Positions 52,348-61,719 of a stretch of 64,000 bases of DNA are shown here, in pieces (the first letter of the stretch is position 1; each line of letters starts with the position of its first letter). The position numbers and the translations under genes were made by a program. The notes under the pieces are model-generated. The model made no database searches, was not told where the DNA came from, and saw only the letters and a list, made by a program, of their open reading frames with translations. The DNA is taken from assembly GCF_001017175.1 (NCBI RefSeq), contig NZ_LCYG01000016.1, positions 124,001-188,000 on the forward strand, written 5' to 3'. The stretch is from Microvirga vignae (GTDB lineage: Bacteria; Pseudomonadota; Alphaproteobacteria; Rhizobiales; Beijerinckiaceae).

Positions 52348-54084
52348 ATGTCGCCCAAGAAGACACCTGATGCGCTGCGTAGCGCACGCTGGTTCGCGCC
52401 CGACGATCTGCGCGGCTTCGGCCACCGCTCCCGCATGATGCAGATGGGCTACGCCCCCGAGGATTGGGCCGGACGCCCCGTCATCGCCATCCTCAACACC
52501 TGGTCCGACATCAATCCCTGCCACGCCCATTTCAAGCAGCGTGTCGATGACGTGAAGCGCGGCGTGCTGCAGGCCGGCGGCTTTCCCATCGAGCTGCCCG
52601 GCAGCTCTCTGGCAGAGCAATATGTGAAGCCGACCACCATGCTCTACCGCAACCTGCTCGCCATGGATGTGGAGGAGCTGCTGCGTTCCCATCCCGTGGA
52701 CGGCGTGGTGCTCATGGGCGGCTGCGACAAGACCACGCCCGCCCTGCTGCTCGGCGCCACGAGCGCAGGACTGCCTGCCATCTATCTGCCTGCCGGTCCG
52801 ATGCTGCGCGGCAATTGGAAGGGCAAGATCCTCGGCTCCGGTTCCGATGCCTGGAAATATTGGGACGAGCGTCGCGCCGGTACGATCTCCGATTCCGACT
52901 GGCTCAACATGGAAGCAGGCATCGCGCGAAGCTACGGAACCTGCATGACCATGGGCACCGCCAGCACGATGATGGCGATCGCAGAAGCCATCGGCATGAC
53001 GCTGCCGGGCGCTTCCTCCATTCCGGCCGCGGATGCCAACCATATCCGCATGAGCGCAGAGTGCGGTCGCCGCATCGTCGAAATGGTGTGGGAGGATCTG
53101 ACGCCCGAAAAGGTGCAGACCCGTGAAGCGTTCTTGAACGGCATCGCGGTTGCGATGGCCATGGGCTGCTCCACCAATGCCATCATCCACCTCATCGCGC
53201 AGGCGCGTCGCGCGGGGCAGGATATCGGGCTCGGTGATTTCGAGGCCGCAAGCCGCAAGGTCCCCGTCATCGCCAATATCCGCCCGAGCGGCGACAAGTA
53301 CCTGATGGAGGATTTCTTCTATGCGGGTGGCCTGCCCGCACTGATGACCCGCATCAGGGATCACCTCCATCTCGACGTTCTCACCGTGAATGGCCAGACA
53401 TTAGGCGAGAACATCTCGCGGGCAGAGGTCTACAATGACGATGTCATCCGGACCGTCGACAACCCGATCTATGCCGAGGGCGCGCTTGCGGTGCTGAAAG
53501 GTAATCTCGCGCCCGACGGCTGCGTGATCAAGCCGAGCGCCTGCGATCCGCGCTTCCTGAAGCATACGGGTCCGGCGTTGGTGTTCGACGATTACCCGTC
53601 CATGAAAGCCGCCATCGAGGACGAGAATCTGGACGTCACGGCCGATCACGTCCTCATCCTCCGCAATGCCGGCCCCCAGGGCGGACCGGGCATGCCGGAA
53701 TGGGGCATGCTGCCGATCCCCAAGAAGCTCGTGAAGCAGGGCGTGCGCGACATGGTGCGTCTGTCGGATGCGCGCATGAGCGGAACGAGCTATGGCGCGT
53801 GCATCCTGCATGTGTCGCCGGAGGCCTATGTGGGCGGACCTTTGGCCCTGGTGCGGAACGGCGACATGATCTCGCTCGATGTCGCCGCGCGTACGATCAA
53901 TCTCGATGTACCTGTCGAGGAACTGGAGCGCCGCCGCACTGCCTGGGTGAGGCCTGAACCCCGCTACGAGCGCGGCTATGGCTGGATGTTCACGCGCCAT
54001 ATCAAGCAGGCCCATGAGGGCTGCGACTTCGACTTCCTGGAAACGAGCTTCGGCGCGCCCGTGGGCGAGCCCGCCATCTTCTGA
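52348..54084 (+). CDS. IlvD/EDD-family dehydratase, sugar-acid type, 578 aa
   Basis: The family iron-sulfur Cys are seen: NTWSDINPCHAHFKQR, GGCDKTTPALLLGA and SYGTCMTMGTASTMM. The C-terminal SDARMSGTSYGACILHVSPEA segment is standard. L-arabonate-type dehydratases (making 2-keto-3-deoxy acids) have this length, while IlvD of amino-acid synthesis is often longer and less similar in the EQYVKPTTMLYRN region. It probably dehydrates an aldonic acid taken up by the transporter. ATG at 52348 is preferred to TTG at 52330. Confidence 0.88.
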   Translation: MSPKKTPDALRSARWFAPDDLRGFGHRSRMMQMGYAPEDWAGRPVIAILNTWSDINPCHAHFKQRVDDVKRGVLQAGGFPIELPGSSLAEQYVKPTTMLYRNLLAMDVEELLRSHPVDGVVLMGGCDKTTPALLLGATSAGLPAIYLPAGPMLRGNWKGKILGSGSDAWKYWDERRAGTISDSDWLNMEAGIARSYGTCMTMGTASTMMAIAEAIGMTLPGASSIPAADANHIRMSAECGRRIVEMVWEDLTPEKVQTREAFLNGIAVAMAMGCSTNAIIHLIAQARRAGQDIGLGDFEAASRKVPVIANIRPSGDKYLMEDFFYAGGLPALMTRIRDHLHLDVLTVNGQTLGENISRAEVYNDDVIRTVDNPIYAEGALAVLKGNLAPDGCVIKPSACDPRFLKHTGPALVFDDYPSMKAAIEDENLDVTADHVLILRNAGPQGGPGMPEWGMLPIPKKLVKQGVRDMVRLSDARMSGTSYGACILHVSPEAYVGGPLALVRNGDMISLDVAARTINLDVPVEELERRRTAWVRPEPRYERGYGWMFTRHIKQAHEGCDFDFLETSFGAPVGEPAIF

Positions 54085-54102
54085 CGATTGGAGACAACCA
54101 TC

Positions 54103-54819
54103 ATGGCACTTCACCCCGAAACCCGCGAGAAGCTCAAAACCGTCAGCACCGCGACGCTCTGCACGGCTCTCTACAAGCGCGGCCTGCGCAACCAGTTCAT
54201 CCAGGATGTGCGACCGCTCAACCCGAGCCTCGGCAACATGGTGGGCGAGGCCTTCACCCTGCGCTACATCCCGGCGCGCGAGGATCTGAACCCGATCAGC
54301 GTGTTTCAGGATCGCGCTCACCCGCAACGCAAAGCGGTCGAGGAATGCCCTCCCGGCGCGGTCATGGTGATCGACAGCCGCAAGGATGCGCGCGCGGCAT
54401 CCGCCGGCGGCATCCTGGTTTCGCGTCTCATGAAACGCGGCGTGGCGGGCGTCGTGACGGATGGCGGCTTCCGTGACTCGCCGGAGATCGCACGTCTCGA
54501 CATCCCGGCCTATCACAACCGTCCTTCGGCTCCCACCAATCTCACGCATCATCAGGCGCTCGACATCAATGTGCCGATCGGCTGCGGCGACGTGCCGGTC
54601 TGGCCTGGGGACATGGTGGTCGGCGACGGCGAGGGCGTGGTGGTGATCCCGGCGCATCTGGCTGACGAGATCGCGAACGAAGCCGTCGAGATGACGGCGT
54701 TCGAGGATTTCGTTCAGGAAGAAGTGCTGAAAGGCCGCTCGATCCTCGGCCTCTATCCCGCCACGGACCCGCAGACGCTCACCGATTTCGCCGCATGGCG
54801 CGAAGCCAACCGGCGCTGA
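54103..54819 (+). CDS. RraA-like family protein (4-hydroxy-4-methyl-2-oxoglutarate aldolase fold), 238 aa
   Basis: The chain shows the RraA/HMG-aldolase layout: STATLCTALYKRGL, RAASAGGILVSRLMKRGVAGVVTDGGFRDSPEI with the catalytic Asp and Arg, and CGDVPVWPGDMVVGDGEGVVVIP with metal ligands. In sugar-acid clusters such enzymes cleave or hydrate a keto acid. Start ATG at 54103 has GGAGACAAC. It lies 18 bases after the dehydratase stop. Confidence 0.88.
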   Translation: MALHPETREKLKTVSTATLCTALYKRGLRNQFIQDVRPLNPSLGNMVGEAFTLRYIPAREDLNPISVFQDRAHPQRKAVEECPPGAVMVIDSRKDARAASAGGILVSRLMKRGVAGVVTDGGFRDSPEIARLDIPAYHNRPSAPTNLTHHQALDINVPIGCGDVPVWPGDMVVGDGEGVVVIPAHLADEIANEAVEMTAFEDFVQEEVLKGRSILGLYPATDPQTLTDFAAWREANRR

Positions 54820-54858
54820 TTGGCGTCTCTCACTTCATCATTCCAGGGACACGCGAGC

Positions 54859-55842
54859 ATGGCGTCTTCAGCCGTCAAGGTCTTCTACAACAGCCTCGGC
54901 ACGCCCGAGATCTACGCGTTGATGCAACGACTGAAATCCCCGTCCCTGGAGCTGGTGCTCCTGGAGAAGGACGACGACGAGGAGCGGGTCGCCAAGGTCC
55001 GGGACTGCGAAGCGATCATTGCGGCCGCAACGCCGCTGACGCGCAGAACCATCGAGGCTGCTCCCCGATTGCGCTTCGTCCAGCACCAAGGCGTCGGTTA
55101 TCACGACACGGTCGATGTGCCGGCACTGATTGAGCGCGGCGTCCGCCTCGCGGTCAGTACGGCCGGCACCATTGGCGTTGCCGAGCATGCCGTGATGCTT
55201 GCCCTTGCGGCGGCAAGGCGGCTGACATTCGCCGATCCGGAACTGCGGCGCGGGCAATGGCATGCCAACAGCCTGCGCCCGGTCTCCATCGAGCTTGCCG
55301 GCAAAACGGTGGGATATGTCGGCATGGGCCGCATCGGTCAGGCCGCGGCCGAGCGTTTCAGAGGGTTCCAGACCCGAGGGCTCTATTCCGATCCGAATGT
55401 GCGCCTGCCGCCGGAGCGCGAAGCCGCGCTGGGGCTCGAACCGGCATCCTTGGAGCGCATCTTGCGCGAGGCCGATATTGTCACCCTTCATCTGCCGCTG
55501 ACCTCGGAAACCCGCAACCTCATCGGACGGGACGAACTCGCCCTGATGAAGCCGAACTCCATTCTCATCAACACCGCACGCGGCGGAATCGTGAATGAGG
55601 CGGCTCTCGTGGAGGCCTTGAAGGCGGGCCGACCCGGCGCCGCCGGTGTCGACGTATTCGAAATGGAACCGATGCCGGCCGATCACCCGCTCGCCACGCT
55701 GCCAAACACGGTTCTGACGCCTCACATCGCGGCAGGAACCTGGGACTCGTTCGTGGGCAAGATGGATTCCGTTTTGTCCAACATCGAAGCCTTCTTCGAT
55801 GGAAGACCGTTACAGAACGAGATCGTGCTTCGATCCACATAG
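54859..55842 (+). CDS. D-2-hydroxyacid dehydrogenase, NAD-dependent, 327 aa
   Basis: The Rossmann glycine motif AGKTVGYVGMGRIGQAAAERF, catalytic Arg in NTARGGIVNEAALVEAL, acid VDVFEMEPMPADHPL and His in TPHIAAGTW are all present. It reduces a 2-keto acid with NAD(P)H or oxidises the 2-hydroxy acid. It is the last gene of the operon and likely works on a product of the dehydratase. ATG at 54859 follows AGGGA. Confidence 0.93.
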   Translation: MASSAVKVFYNSLGTPEIYALMQRLKSPSLELVLLEKDDDEERVAKVRDCEAIIAAATPLTRRTIEAAPRLRFVQHQGVGYHDTVDVPALIERGVRLAVSTAGTIGVAEHAVMLALAAARRLTFADPELRRGQWHANSLRPVSIELAGKTVGYVGMGRIGQAAAERFRGFQTRGLYSDPNVRLPPEREAALGLEPASLERILREADIVTLHLPLTSETRNLIGRDELALMKPNSILINTARGGIVNEAALVEALKAGRPGAAGVDVFEMEPMPADHPLATLPNTVLTPHIAAGTWDSFVGKMDSVLSNIEAFFDGRPLQNEIVLRST

Positions 55843-55916
55843 ATTGTCGATGTGCTTTCTTCAGGTTGAAAGGCACGATCCTCTACGGAGCGTTATCTTC
55901 CGGCATTCGATCCCAC

Positions 55917-56033
55917 AGCATCGGACGAAAAAAGTGGATTTGCACTTTTGCGATCGATCCGATGCTTTCTCCTTAGATGAGAGCATCGTTGATTGCGGAA
56001 AACCGGATCCACTCTTCCGCACGATGCTCTAGC
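55917..56033 (-). repeat. Dispersed intergenic repeat, copy 2 (inverted relative to 36,931)
   Basis: On the minus strand it begins CTAGAGCATCGTGCGG and contains the AGCATCGGATCGATCGC, AAAAGTGCAAATCCACTTTT blocks of copy 1. It lies in the 285-base gap between the hydroxyacid dehydrogenase and napE, and may end transcription or affect mRNA 3' ends. Confidence 0.75.
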
Positions 56034-56127
56034 CGCGTTCTCCCAAGAACAAATTCCCCGGGGAACATAGGAACGTTTGGTCGAGCGAGACGTTGAACTC
56101 CGCCGTCTTGCTAGCCAGAAGACCAAA

Positions 56128-56292
56128 ATGCCGCCAGAAACCCTGGAGACTGGTCAAAGAAAGCGGGAAGCGCTGACCTTTCTCATCCTTGCCGTTCTGA
56201 TATGGCCCTTCATCGCCGTCGGCGTCGTCGCCGGCTGGGGCTTCATTGTCTGGATGTATTACCTGTTCACAGGCCCTCCGGGACCGGTCTGA
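56128..56292 (+). CDS. napE: NapE-type membrane protein of nitrate reductase operon, 54 aa
   Basis: A single membrane segment with the NapE pattern (LTFLILAVLIWPFIAVGVVAG, then WGFIVWMYYLFTGPPGP). It begins the napEFDABC operon. TTG at 56077 is an alternative start but the ATG at 56128 gives the usual length. Role of NapE is not settled; it is found with many Nap systems. A TTCCCCGGGGAA palindrome lies at 56054-56065 upstream. Confidence 0.85.
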   Translation: MPPETLETGQRKREALTFLILAVLIWPFIAVGVVAGWGFIVWMYYLFTGPPGPV

Positions 56293-56304
56293 AGGTGGCA
56301 GGCG

Positions 56305-56598
56305 ATGACCGACGTGCCCGATCTTCAGCGCCGTCATTTCCTGCTGGGCCGGTTCGCGGAGACGTCGCAACCGGCTGAGCCTCCTGTTGCTGTCATCACC
56401 CAATCCTGTTTTGCTCATCGCGGCGTCGCCTGCATGAGCTGCCGCGATGTCTGTCCGACGGGAGCCGTCCGTTTCGCGCTGGCTCTTGGTGGGGCCCGTC
56501 CCCGGATCAACACGGATCGTTGCACCGGCTGCGGGGTCTGTGCCCAGGCCTGCCCGGCAGAGGCCATTCGTCTGGCGCCCTTGGAGGCAGCCTCATGA
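56305..56598 (+). CDS. napF: NapF-like ferredoxin, short form, 97 aa
   Basis: Two [4Fe-4S] motifs are seen: CMSCRDVCP (with an earlier Cys in SCFAHRGVAC) and CTGCGVCAQACP. NapF in E. coli is about 165 residues with three to four clusters; this one has two, so it is a shortened type. It works in the cytoplasm in NapA maturation. It overlaps napD by four bases (ATGA). Confidence 0.85.
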   Translation: MTDVPDLQRRHFLLGRFAETSQPAEPPVAVITQSCFAHRGVACMSCRDVCPTGAVRFALALGGARPRINTDRCTGCGVCAQACPAEAIRLAPLEAAS

Positions 56599-56849
56599 GC
56601 GAGTGCCATATCTCCAGCCTTGTGGTCCACAGCCTCCCCGACAGGATTCCCGCCATCGTCGAGCATCTCGGCCGCATTCAGGGCGCCGAGGTTCATGGCG
56701 GGCAGGAGGCGGGCAAGCTCATCGTCACCCTTGAGACCGAGACGGAAGGGCAGATCGTCGAGCGCCTCAACGCGATCCAGCTTCTCGACGGTGTCCTCGC
56801 CGCCACCCTTGTCTTTCATCACTTCGAGCCAGTGCAAGAGCGGGAATAA
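56595..56849 (+). CDS. napD: NapD chaperone, 84 aa
   Basis: The ferredoxin-like NapD fold: [63 protein letters not shown]. NapD binds the twin-arginine signal of NapA and prevents early export. ATG overlaps napF and the stop is just before napA. Confidence 0.93.
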   Translation: MSECHISSLVVHSLPDRIPAIVEHLGRIQGAEVHGGQEAGKLIVTLETETEGQIVERLNAIQLLDGVLAATLVFHHFEPVQERE

Positions 56850-56853
56850 CGCC

Positions 56854-59376
56854 ATGGATCTCACGCGTCGCACCCTCCTGAAAACCCAGGCCGCTGCAGC
56901 GGCGGCGGCGGCAGCCGGCGTTTCCCTGCCCGCGGACGCTCAGAACATTCCGACCGGCGAGGAAATCCAGCTTCAATGGTCGAAGGCACCCTGCCGCTTC
57001 TGCGGCACCGGCTGCGGGGTAATGGTGGCCGTCAAGGATGGCCGCGTCGTCGCGACCCACGGCGACATGCAGGCGGAGGTCAATCGCGGCCTCAATTGCG
57101 TGAAGGGCTATTTCCTGTCCAAGATCATGTACGGCACCGACCGGCTCACGCAGCCGCTCATGCGCATGAAGAACGGGCAATTCGACAAAGACGGCGAGTT
57201 CCAGCCGGTCTCGTGGGATCAGGCCTTCGACGAGATGGCCCGCCAGTTCAAGCGCGTGCTGAAGGAGAAGGGACCCGAGGCCGTGGGCATGTTCGGCTCG
57301 GGCCAGTGGACGATCTGGGAAGGCTATGCGGCCTCCAAGCTGATGCGCGCAGGCTTTCGCACCAACAACCTCGATCCGAACGCCCGCCACTGCATGGCCT
57401 CGGCGGCCGTCACCTTCATCCGCACTTTCGGCATGGACGAGCCGATGGGCTGCTACGACGATTTCGAGCACGCCGACGCCTTCGTGCTCTGGGGCCCGAA
57501 CATGGCCGAGATGCACCCGATCCTGTGGACCCGGGTGACCGACCGCCGCCTGAGTCAACCGCACGTGAAGATTGTGACGCTGTCAACGTACGAGCACCGT
57601 ACGACGGACCTGTCCGACATGGCTTTGATCTTCAAGCCGAACTCGGACCTCGCGATCATGAACTACATCGCGAACTACCTCATCCAGAACAATGCGGTGA
57701 ACCGCGAGTTCGTGGAGAAGCACTGCAACTTCCGGCTGGCGAATACCGATATCGGCTACGGATTGCGGTCTGATCACGTGCTGGAGCAGCGGGCGCAGCA
57801 CGCCAACGATGCCCAGGTGTCGCACGCGGCGAGCTTCGAGGACTATGCCAAGCTCATGAGCCAGTACACGGTCGAGAAGGCCTCCGAACTCTCGGGCGTG
57901 CCGGCGGAGCGGCTGGAGGCCCTGGCGCGCCTCTATGCCGATCCGAAGACCAAGGTGATGTCGCTCTGGACCATGGGCTTCAACCAGCATGTCCGCGGCG
58001 TCTGGGCCAACCATATGGTCTACAATCTGCATCTGCTGACCGGAAAGATCTCGGAGCCCGGCAATTCCCCCTTCTCGCTCACCGGACAGCCCTCGGCCTG
58101 CGGCACGGCACGTGAGGTCGGCACTTTCAGCCACCGCCTGCCGGCCGACATGCAGGTCAACAATCCCGAGCACCGCAAGCATGCTGAGGAGATCTGGAAG
58201 CTTCCGCACGGATTACTGCCGGAGAAAGTCGGCTATCACGCCGTGCAGCAGGACCGCATGCTGAAGGACGGCAAGCTCAACGCCTACTGGATCATGTGCA
58301 ACAACAACCTCCAGACGGCGCCGAACACCAACAACGAGACCTATCCGGGCTATCGGAACCCGGCGAACTTCGTGGTCGTCTCGGATGCCTATCCGACCGT
58401 GACCGCCATGGCGGCCGACCTGATCCTGCCTGCGGCCATGTGGGTGGAGAAGGAAGGCGCTTACGGCAATGCGGAGCGGCGCACGCATTTCTGGCATCAG
58501 CTCGTCAACGCGCCGGGAGACGCCCGTTCCGATCTCTGGCAGCTGATGGAGTTCTCCAAGCGCTTCACCACCGACGAGGTCTGGCCGAAGGAGATCCTCG
58601 ATGCCGACCCCGGCTACAGAGGCAAGACCCTCTACGATGTGCTCTATGCCAATGGTGAGGTGAACAAGTTCCCGCTGTCCGAAATCGATCCGGCCTATGA
58701 GAACCGGGAGGCGAAGGCCTTCGGTTTCTACGTTCAGAAAGGCTTGTTCGAGGAATATGCGAGCTTCGGCCGCGGCCATGGGCACGATCTGGCGCCGTTC
58801 GAAACCTATCACCAGGTCCGCGGGCTGCGCTGGCCGGTGGTAAACGGGCAGGAAACGCGCTGGCGCTATCGGGAAGGCCACGACCCCTACGTCGAGAAGG
58901 GCAGCGGGCTGCAGTTCTATGGCAATCCCGACAAGAAGGCCAACGTCATCGGCGCGCCCTACGAACCGCCGGCAGAGGCTCCGGATGGGGAGTATGATCT
59001 GTGGCTCGTCACAGGCCGCGTGCTGGAGCACTGGCATTCAGGCTCCATGACGCTGCGCGTGCCCGAACTCTACAGGGCTTTTCCGGGCGCCATCCTGTTC
59101 ATGCATCCTGACGACGCCGCCAAGCGTAACTTGCGGCGGGGGCAGGAGGTTCGTCTCGTGTCCCGGCGCGGCGAGATCCGCACACGCGTCGAAACGCGAG
59201 GTCGCAACAGAATGCCTCCCGGCGTGGTCTTCGTGCCGTTCTTCGATGCGAGCCAACTCATCAACAAGGTCACTCTCGACGCGACCGATCCGATCTCGAA
59301 GCAGACCGATTTCAAGAAATGCGCCGTCAAGGTCGTGGCAGCCAACGTGGCGGATGCAGGGAGCACTCAGCAATGA
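56854..59376 (+). CDS. napA: Periplasmic nitrate reductase catalytic subunit NapA, 840 aa
   Basis: Twin-arginine signal at 4-30 (TRRTLLK with Arg5-Arg6, then an Ala-rich core). [4Fe-4S] ligands are Cys47, Cys50, Cys54 and Cys82 ([18 protein letters not shown]). The molybdenum Cys is Cys180 in [11 protein letters not shown]. Molybdopterin-binding motifs continue through the chain. It reduces nitrate to nitrite in the periplasm with electrons from NapB and NapC. ATG at 56854, after NapD, fixes the start. Confidence 0.98.
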   Translation: MDLTRRTLLKTQAAAAAAAAAGVSLPADAQNIPTGEEIQLQWSKAPCRFCGTGCGVMVAVKDGRVVATHGDMQAEVNRGLNCVKGYFLSKIMYGTDRLTQPLMRMKNGQFDKDGEFQPVSWDQAFDEMARQFKRVLKEKGPEAVGMFGSGQWTIWEGYAASKLMRAGFRTNNLDPNARHCMASAAVTFIRTFGMDEPMGCYDDFEHADAFVLWGPNMAEMHPILWTRVTDRRLSQPHVKIVTLSTYEHRTTDLSDMALIFKPNSDLAIMNYIANYLIQNNAVNREFVEKHCNFRLANTDIGYGLRSDHVLEQRAQHANDAQVSHAASFEDYAKLMSQYTVEKASELSGVPAERLEALARLYADPKTKVMSLWTMGFNQHVRGVWANHMVYNLHLLTGKISEPGNSPFSLTGQPSACGTAREVGTFSHRLPADMQVNNPEHRKHAEEIWKLPHGLLPEKVGYHAVQQDRMLKDGKLNAYWIMCNNNLQTAPNTNNETYPGYRNPANFVVVSDAYPTVTAMAADLILPAAMWVEKEGAYGNAERRTHFWHQLVNAPGDARSDLWQLMEFSKRFTTDEVWPKEILDADPGYRGKTLYDVLYANGEVNKFPLSEIDPAYENREAKAFGFYVQKGLFEEYASFGRGHGHDLAPFETYHQVRGLRWPVVNGQETRWRYREGHDPYVEKGSGLQFYGNPDKKANVIGAPYEPPAEAPDGEYDLWLVTGRVLEHWHSGSMTLRVPELYRAFPGAILFMHPDDAAKRNLRRGQEVRLVSRRGEIRTRVETRGRNRMPPGVVFVPFFDASQLINKVTLDATDPISKQTDFKKCAVKVVAANVADAGSTQQ

Positions 59377-59846
59377 AGCACGGTGCCTTTGCTTTTCTCC
59401 TGAGTGTCGTGCCTTGCCTAACAGCGGGTGTGCTTTTTGCCCAGGATGCGCCGCGTCTGCGGGGGCCGGAGCCCTTTACGAAGGAGGTTCCGGCACCGCC
59501 CATGCAGCGCCAGGTCACCGATGACGTCCGGGTGATGCGAAACTATCCGGACCAGCCTCCCGTGATCCCGCATTCCATCGAAGGCTACGCGGTCGATCTC
59601 AATGCCAACAAGTGCATGTCGTGCCACGCCCGCAAGTTCACGGAGCAGAGCCAGGCTCCGATGATCAGCGTGACGCATTATCAGGATCGTGCCGGAAATA
59701 CGCTCGGCGGCCTGGCACCGCGCCGCTATGTCTGCGTGTCCTGCCATGTGCCGCAGACGACGGCCACTCCCCTCGTGGAGAACAGGTTTACGGACATGGA
59801 CGCTCTCACCGAGCCGGAGCGCCAGCCTGAACGGAGGCGTCGTTGA
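59373..59846 (+). CDS. napB: NapB diheme cytochrome c subunit, 157 aa
   Basis: Signal peptide at the N-terminus, then two CxxCH heme sites, CMSCH and CVSCH, in the order and spacing of NapB, with His ligands farther on. It receives electrons from NapC and delivers to NapA. ATGA overlap with napA fixes the start. Confidence 0.96.
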   Translation: MKHGAFAFLLSVVPCLTAGVLFAQDAPRLRGPEPFTKEVPAPPMQRQVTDDVRVMRNYPDQPPVIPHSIEGYAVDLNANKCMSCHARKFTEQSQAPMISVTHYQDRAGNTLGGLAPRRYVCVSCHVPQTTATPLVENRFTDMDALTEPERQPERRRR

Positions 59847-60463
59847 TGGCTGCGGGAATTTCACGAGCCTGGGGGTGGTTTCGAGCCAATCGGTGGGTCA
59901 AGACGGCCCTGAGCCCGCCGGGCTACTTGAGCCTCGCTTTTCTGACGCTCGGAGGCTTCGTGGCGGGCGTGATCTTCTGGGGTGCGTTCAATACTGCTCT
60001 CGAAGCAACGAACACGGAACAGTTCTGCACCAGCTGTCACGAGATGGAGGCGAATGTCTTCGAAGAGCTGAAGGGCACGATCCATTTCACGAACAGATCG
60101 GGCGTCCGGGCCACCTGTCCGGATTGCCACGTACCGCATGAATGGACCAACAAGATCGCTCGCAAGATGCAGGCGTCGAAAGAAGTCTGGGGCCATATCT
60201 TCGGCTCCATCGACACGCGCGAAAAATTCCTCGCTCTGCGCAAGCACCTCGCGGAGCGGGAATGGGCGCGCATGAAGGCGAACGACTCGCTTGAGTGCCG
60301 CAACTGCCACAGCGATGAATCCATGGATCTGACAAAGCAGAATCCGCGTGCGGCTTCGGCGCACGAGCGCTTCCTGTTTACGGGACAGAGAACCTGCATC
60401 GATTGCCACAAGGGCATCGCACACCGCCTGCCCGACATGTCAGGCGTACCGGGTTGGGAGTGA
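59846..60463 (+). CDS. napC: NapC tetraheme membrane cytochrome c, 205 aa
   Basis: A single N-terminal anchor ([21 protein letters not shown]), then four CxxCH heme sites: CTSCH, CPDCH, CRNCH, CIDCH. It oxidises quinol in the membrane and passes electrons to NapB/NapA. The start ATG at 59846 overlaps the napB stop by one base. Last nap gene, ahead of a DUF4142-type gene. Confidence 0.96.
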   Translation: MAAGISRAWGWFRANRWVKTALSPPGYLSLAFLTLGGFVAGVIFWGAFNTALEATNTEQFCTSCHEMEANVFEELKGTIHFTNRSGVRATCPDCHVPHEWTNKIARKMQASKEVWGHIFGSIDTREKFLALRKHLAEREWARMKANDSLECRNCHSDESMDLTKQNPRAASAHERFLFTGQRTCIDCHKGIAHRLPDMSGVPGWE

Positions 60464-60467
60464 GCTC

Positions 60468-61016
60468 ATGCATCGCTTGAAACGGCCGACGGTTGCAGGC
60501 CTCCTGGCCATTGCCCTTCTCGGCATCGACCCGGTTCCGCCGGCACAGGCGCAAGGGACGTCACCACCTCCTGTCCAGGCCCGCACCGTCGCACCGGAGG
60601 AGTTCCTGCGCCTCGCCTACAGTTCTGCGAGCCTGCAGGCTCAGGCCGCCAAATTGGCCGCGTCCCGTGAGACGAGGCCCGAGGTCAAGGCTTTCGCCAC
60701 GGCTGCACTCGACTTTCGGACACAACAGCTGCAGCGGATCGAAGTCTTTGCCCGCGAGCGCAGCCTGCCGCTTCCCACGACCAAGGAGTTCGAGCACCAG
60801 GTGATCATCGAGAACCTCGAGCCCCTTGATTATCTGGCCTTGAGCCGACGTTATGCGGAGATGCAGGTTCAAGCCCTTCAGCAGGAACTCACCATCTATC
60901 AGGCTGCGAGTCAGAGCAACAACCAGGAGATCAAGGCTTTCGCTTCGCAAGCTCTGCCGGAGCTTGAGCAGCAGCGCGCGGGAGCCCAGAAAATGTACGA
61001 GACGATCCGGCCTTGA
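60468..61016 (+). CDS. DUF4142-type secreted helical protein, 182 aa
   Basis: A signal peptide (TVAGLLAIALLGIDPVPPAQAQG) is followed by a four-helix-bundle-like DUF4142 region: EEFLRLAYSSASLQAQAAKLAAS, RPEVKAFATAALDFRTQQLQ, NNQEIKAFASQALPELEQQRAGAQ. Such proteins bind unknown ligands in the periplasm; in several bacteria they are stress-linked. It is four bases from the napC stop and may be cotranscribed; a nitrate-related role is a guess. Confidence 0.75.
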   Translation: MHRLKRPTVAGLLAIALLGIDPVPPAQAQGTSPPPVQARTVAPEEFLRLAYSSASLQAQAAKLAASRETRPEVKAFATAALDFRTQQLQRIEVFARERSLPLPTTKEFEHQVIIENLEPLDYLALSRRYAEMQVQALQQELTIYQAASQSNNQEIKAFASQALPELEQQRAGAQKMYETIRP

Positions 61017-61080
61017 CGAGCATCCTCGACTGGACCTTCGCTCTCCAGGTCGACAAAGCAACCCGCGCCCGCACCGATGT

Positions 61081-61326
61081 TCAGAATGCGGTCTCCGTCA
61101 GGATGAGAATGCTGCCGATGAGGACCAGGGCGAAGGCTGGCCAATGCGTCTTGAAGCTGAATGCTTTCGGGCTCTGTCTTGGCTCCAGACTCGCCTTCGC
61201 CCCGGTCCTCCCGCCTGGTTTTGCGTCGCTCAATTGTCCTCGCCAAAGAGCTTGAGCGGCTCCGTAGAGCACACCGGCGATGATGAGCAATGCGCCGATC
61301 CAGGTGAGGAGAAAGCCCGATTCCAT
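61081..61326 (-). CDS. Small two-span membrane protein of the oxidase operon, 81 aa
   Basis: Two hydrophobic spans (LLTWIGALLIIAGVLYGAA near 6-25 and FALVLIGSILILTE near 65-80) flank a basic loop. It is the last gene of the minus-strand oxidase operon, 32 bases after the subunit IV stop. Similar small proteins are found with other aa3-type oxidases; function unknown. Confidence 0.6.
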   Translation of the reverse strand: MESGFLLTWIGALLIIAGVLYGAAQALWRGQLSDAKPGGRTGAKASLEPRQSPKAFSFKTHWPAFALVLIGSILILTETAF

Positions 61327-61358
61327 GGAATTCTCCCTGCTCTAATCTCCTACAAGGC

Positions 61359-61709
61359 TCACTGACCGGGTGCGAAGAACGAGAGGCGTGAGAAAAGCGT
61401 GTAGTCCGCTTCGAGCATCATGATGGCGACGAAGACCAGAACGGCGCTCATTGGCACCAGGATGGCATAGACGAGCGACAGACGCTCCCACGCCATGTGC
61501 ATGAACACGGCGACGATGAGCCCCGCTTTGAGCAGCATGAACAGGAGGATGAGGGAATATCGAAGGAAACCCTCGAGCTGGAAGTAATCGACCAGGTACG
61601 AGCATGTGCTCAGGATGAACAGCCACACCCAGACCACGAGGTAGAGCTTGATCGGATGCTGCTGCCCGTGGGCGTGGTGGGTGGAGGAATGTGCTGCTGC
61701 CTGTGCCAT
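61359..61709 (-). CDS. Cytochrome c oxidase subunit IV-like protein, 116 aa
   Basis: Three hydrophobic spans (VVWVWLFILSTCSYLVDYF, LRYSLILLFMLLKAGLIVAVFMH, VYAILVPMSAVLVFVAIMML) with His at FMHMAWE, the layout of prokaryotic oxidase subunit IV (COX4_pro). ATG at 61709 is used; the frame before it runs into the preceding gene. Part of the coxN-O-P type operon. Confidence 0.88.
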   Translation of the reverse strand: MAQAAAHSSTHHAHGQQHPIKLYLVVWVWLFILSTCSYLVDYFQLEGFLRYSLILLFMLLKAGLIVAVFMHMAWERLSLVYAILVPMSAVLVFVAIMMLEADYTLFSRLSFFAPGQ

Positions 61710-61719
61710 GACCGGCCTC

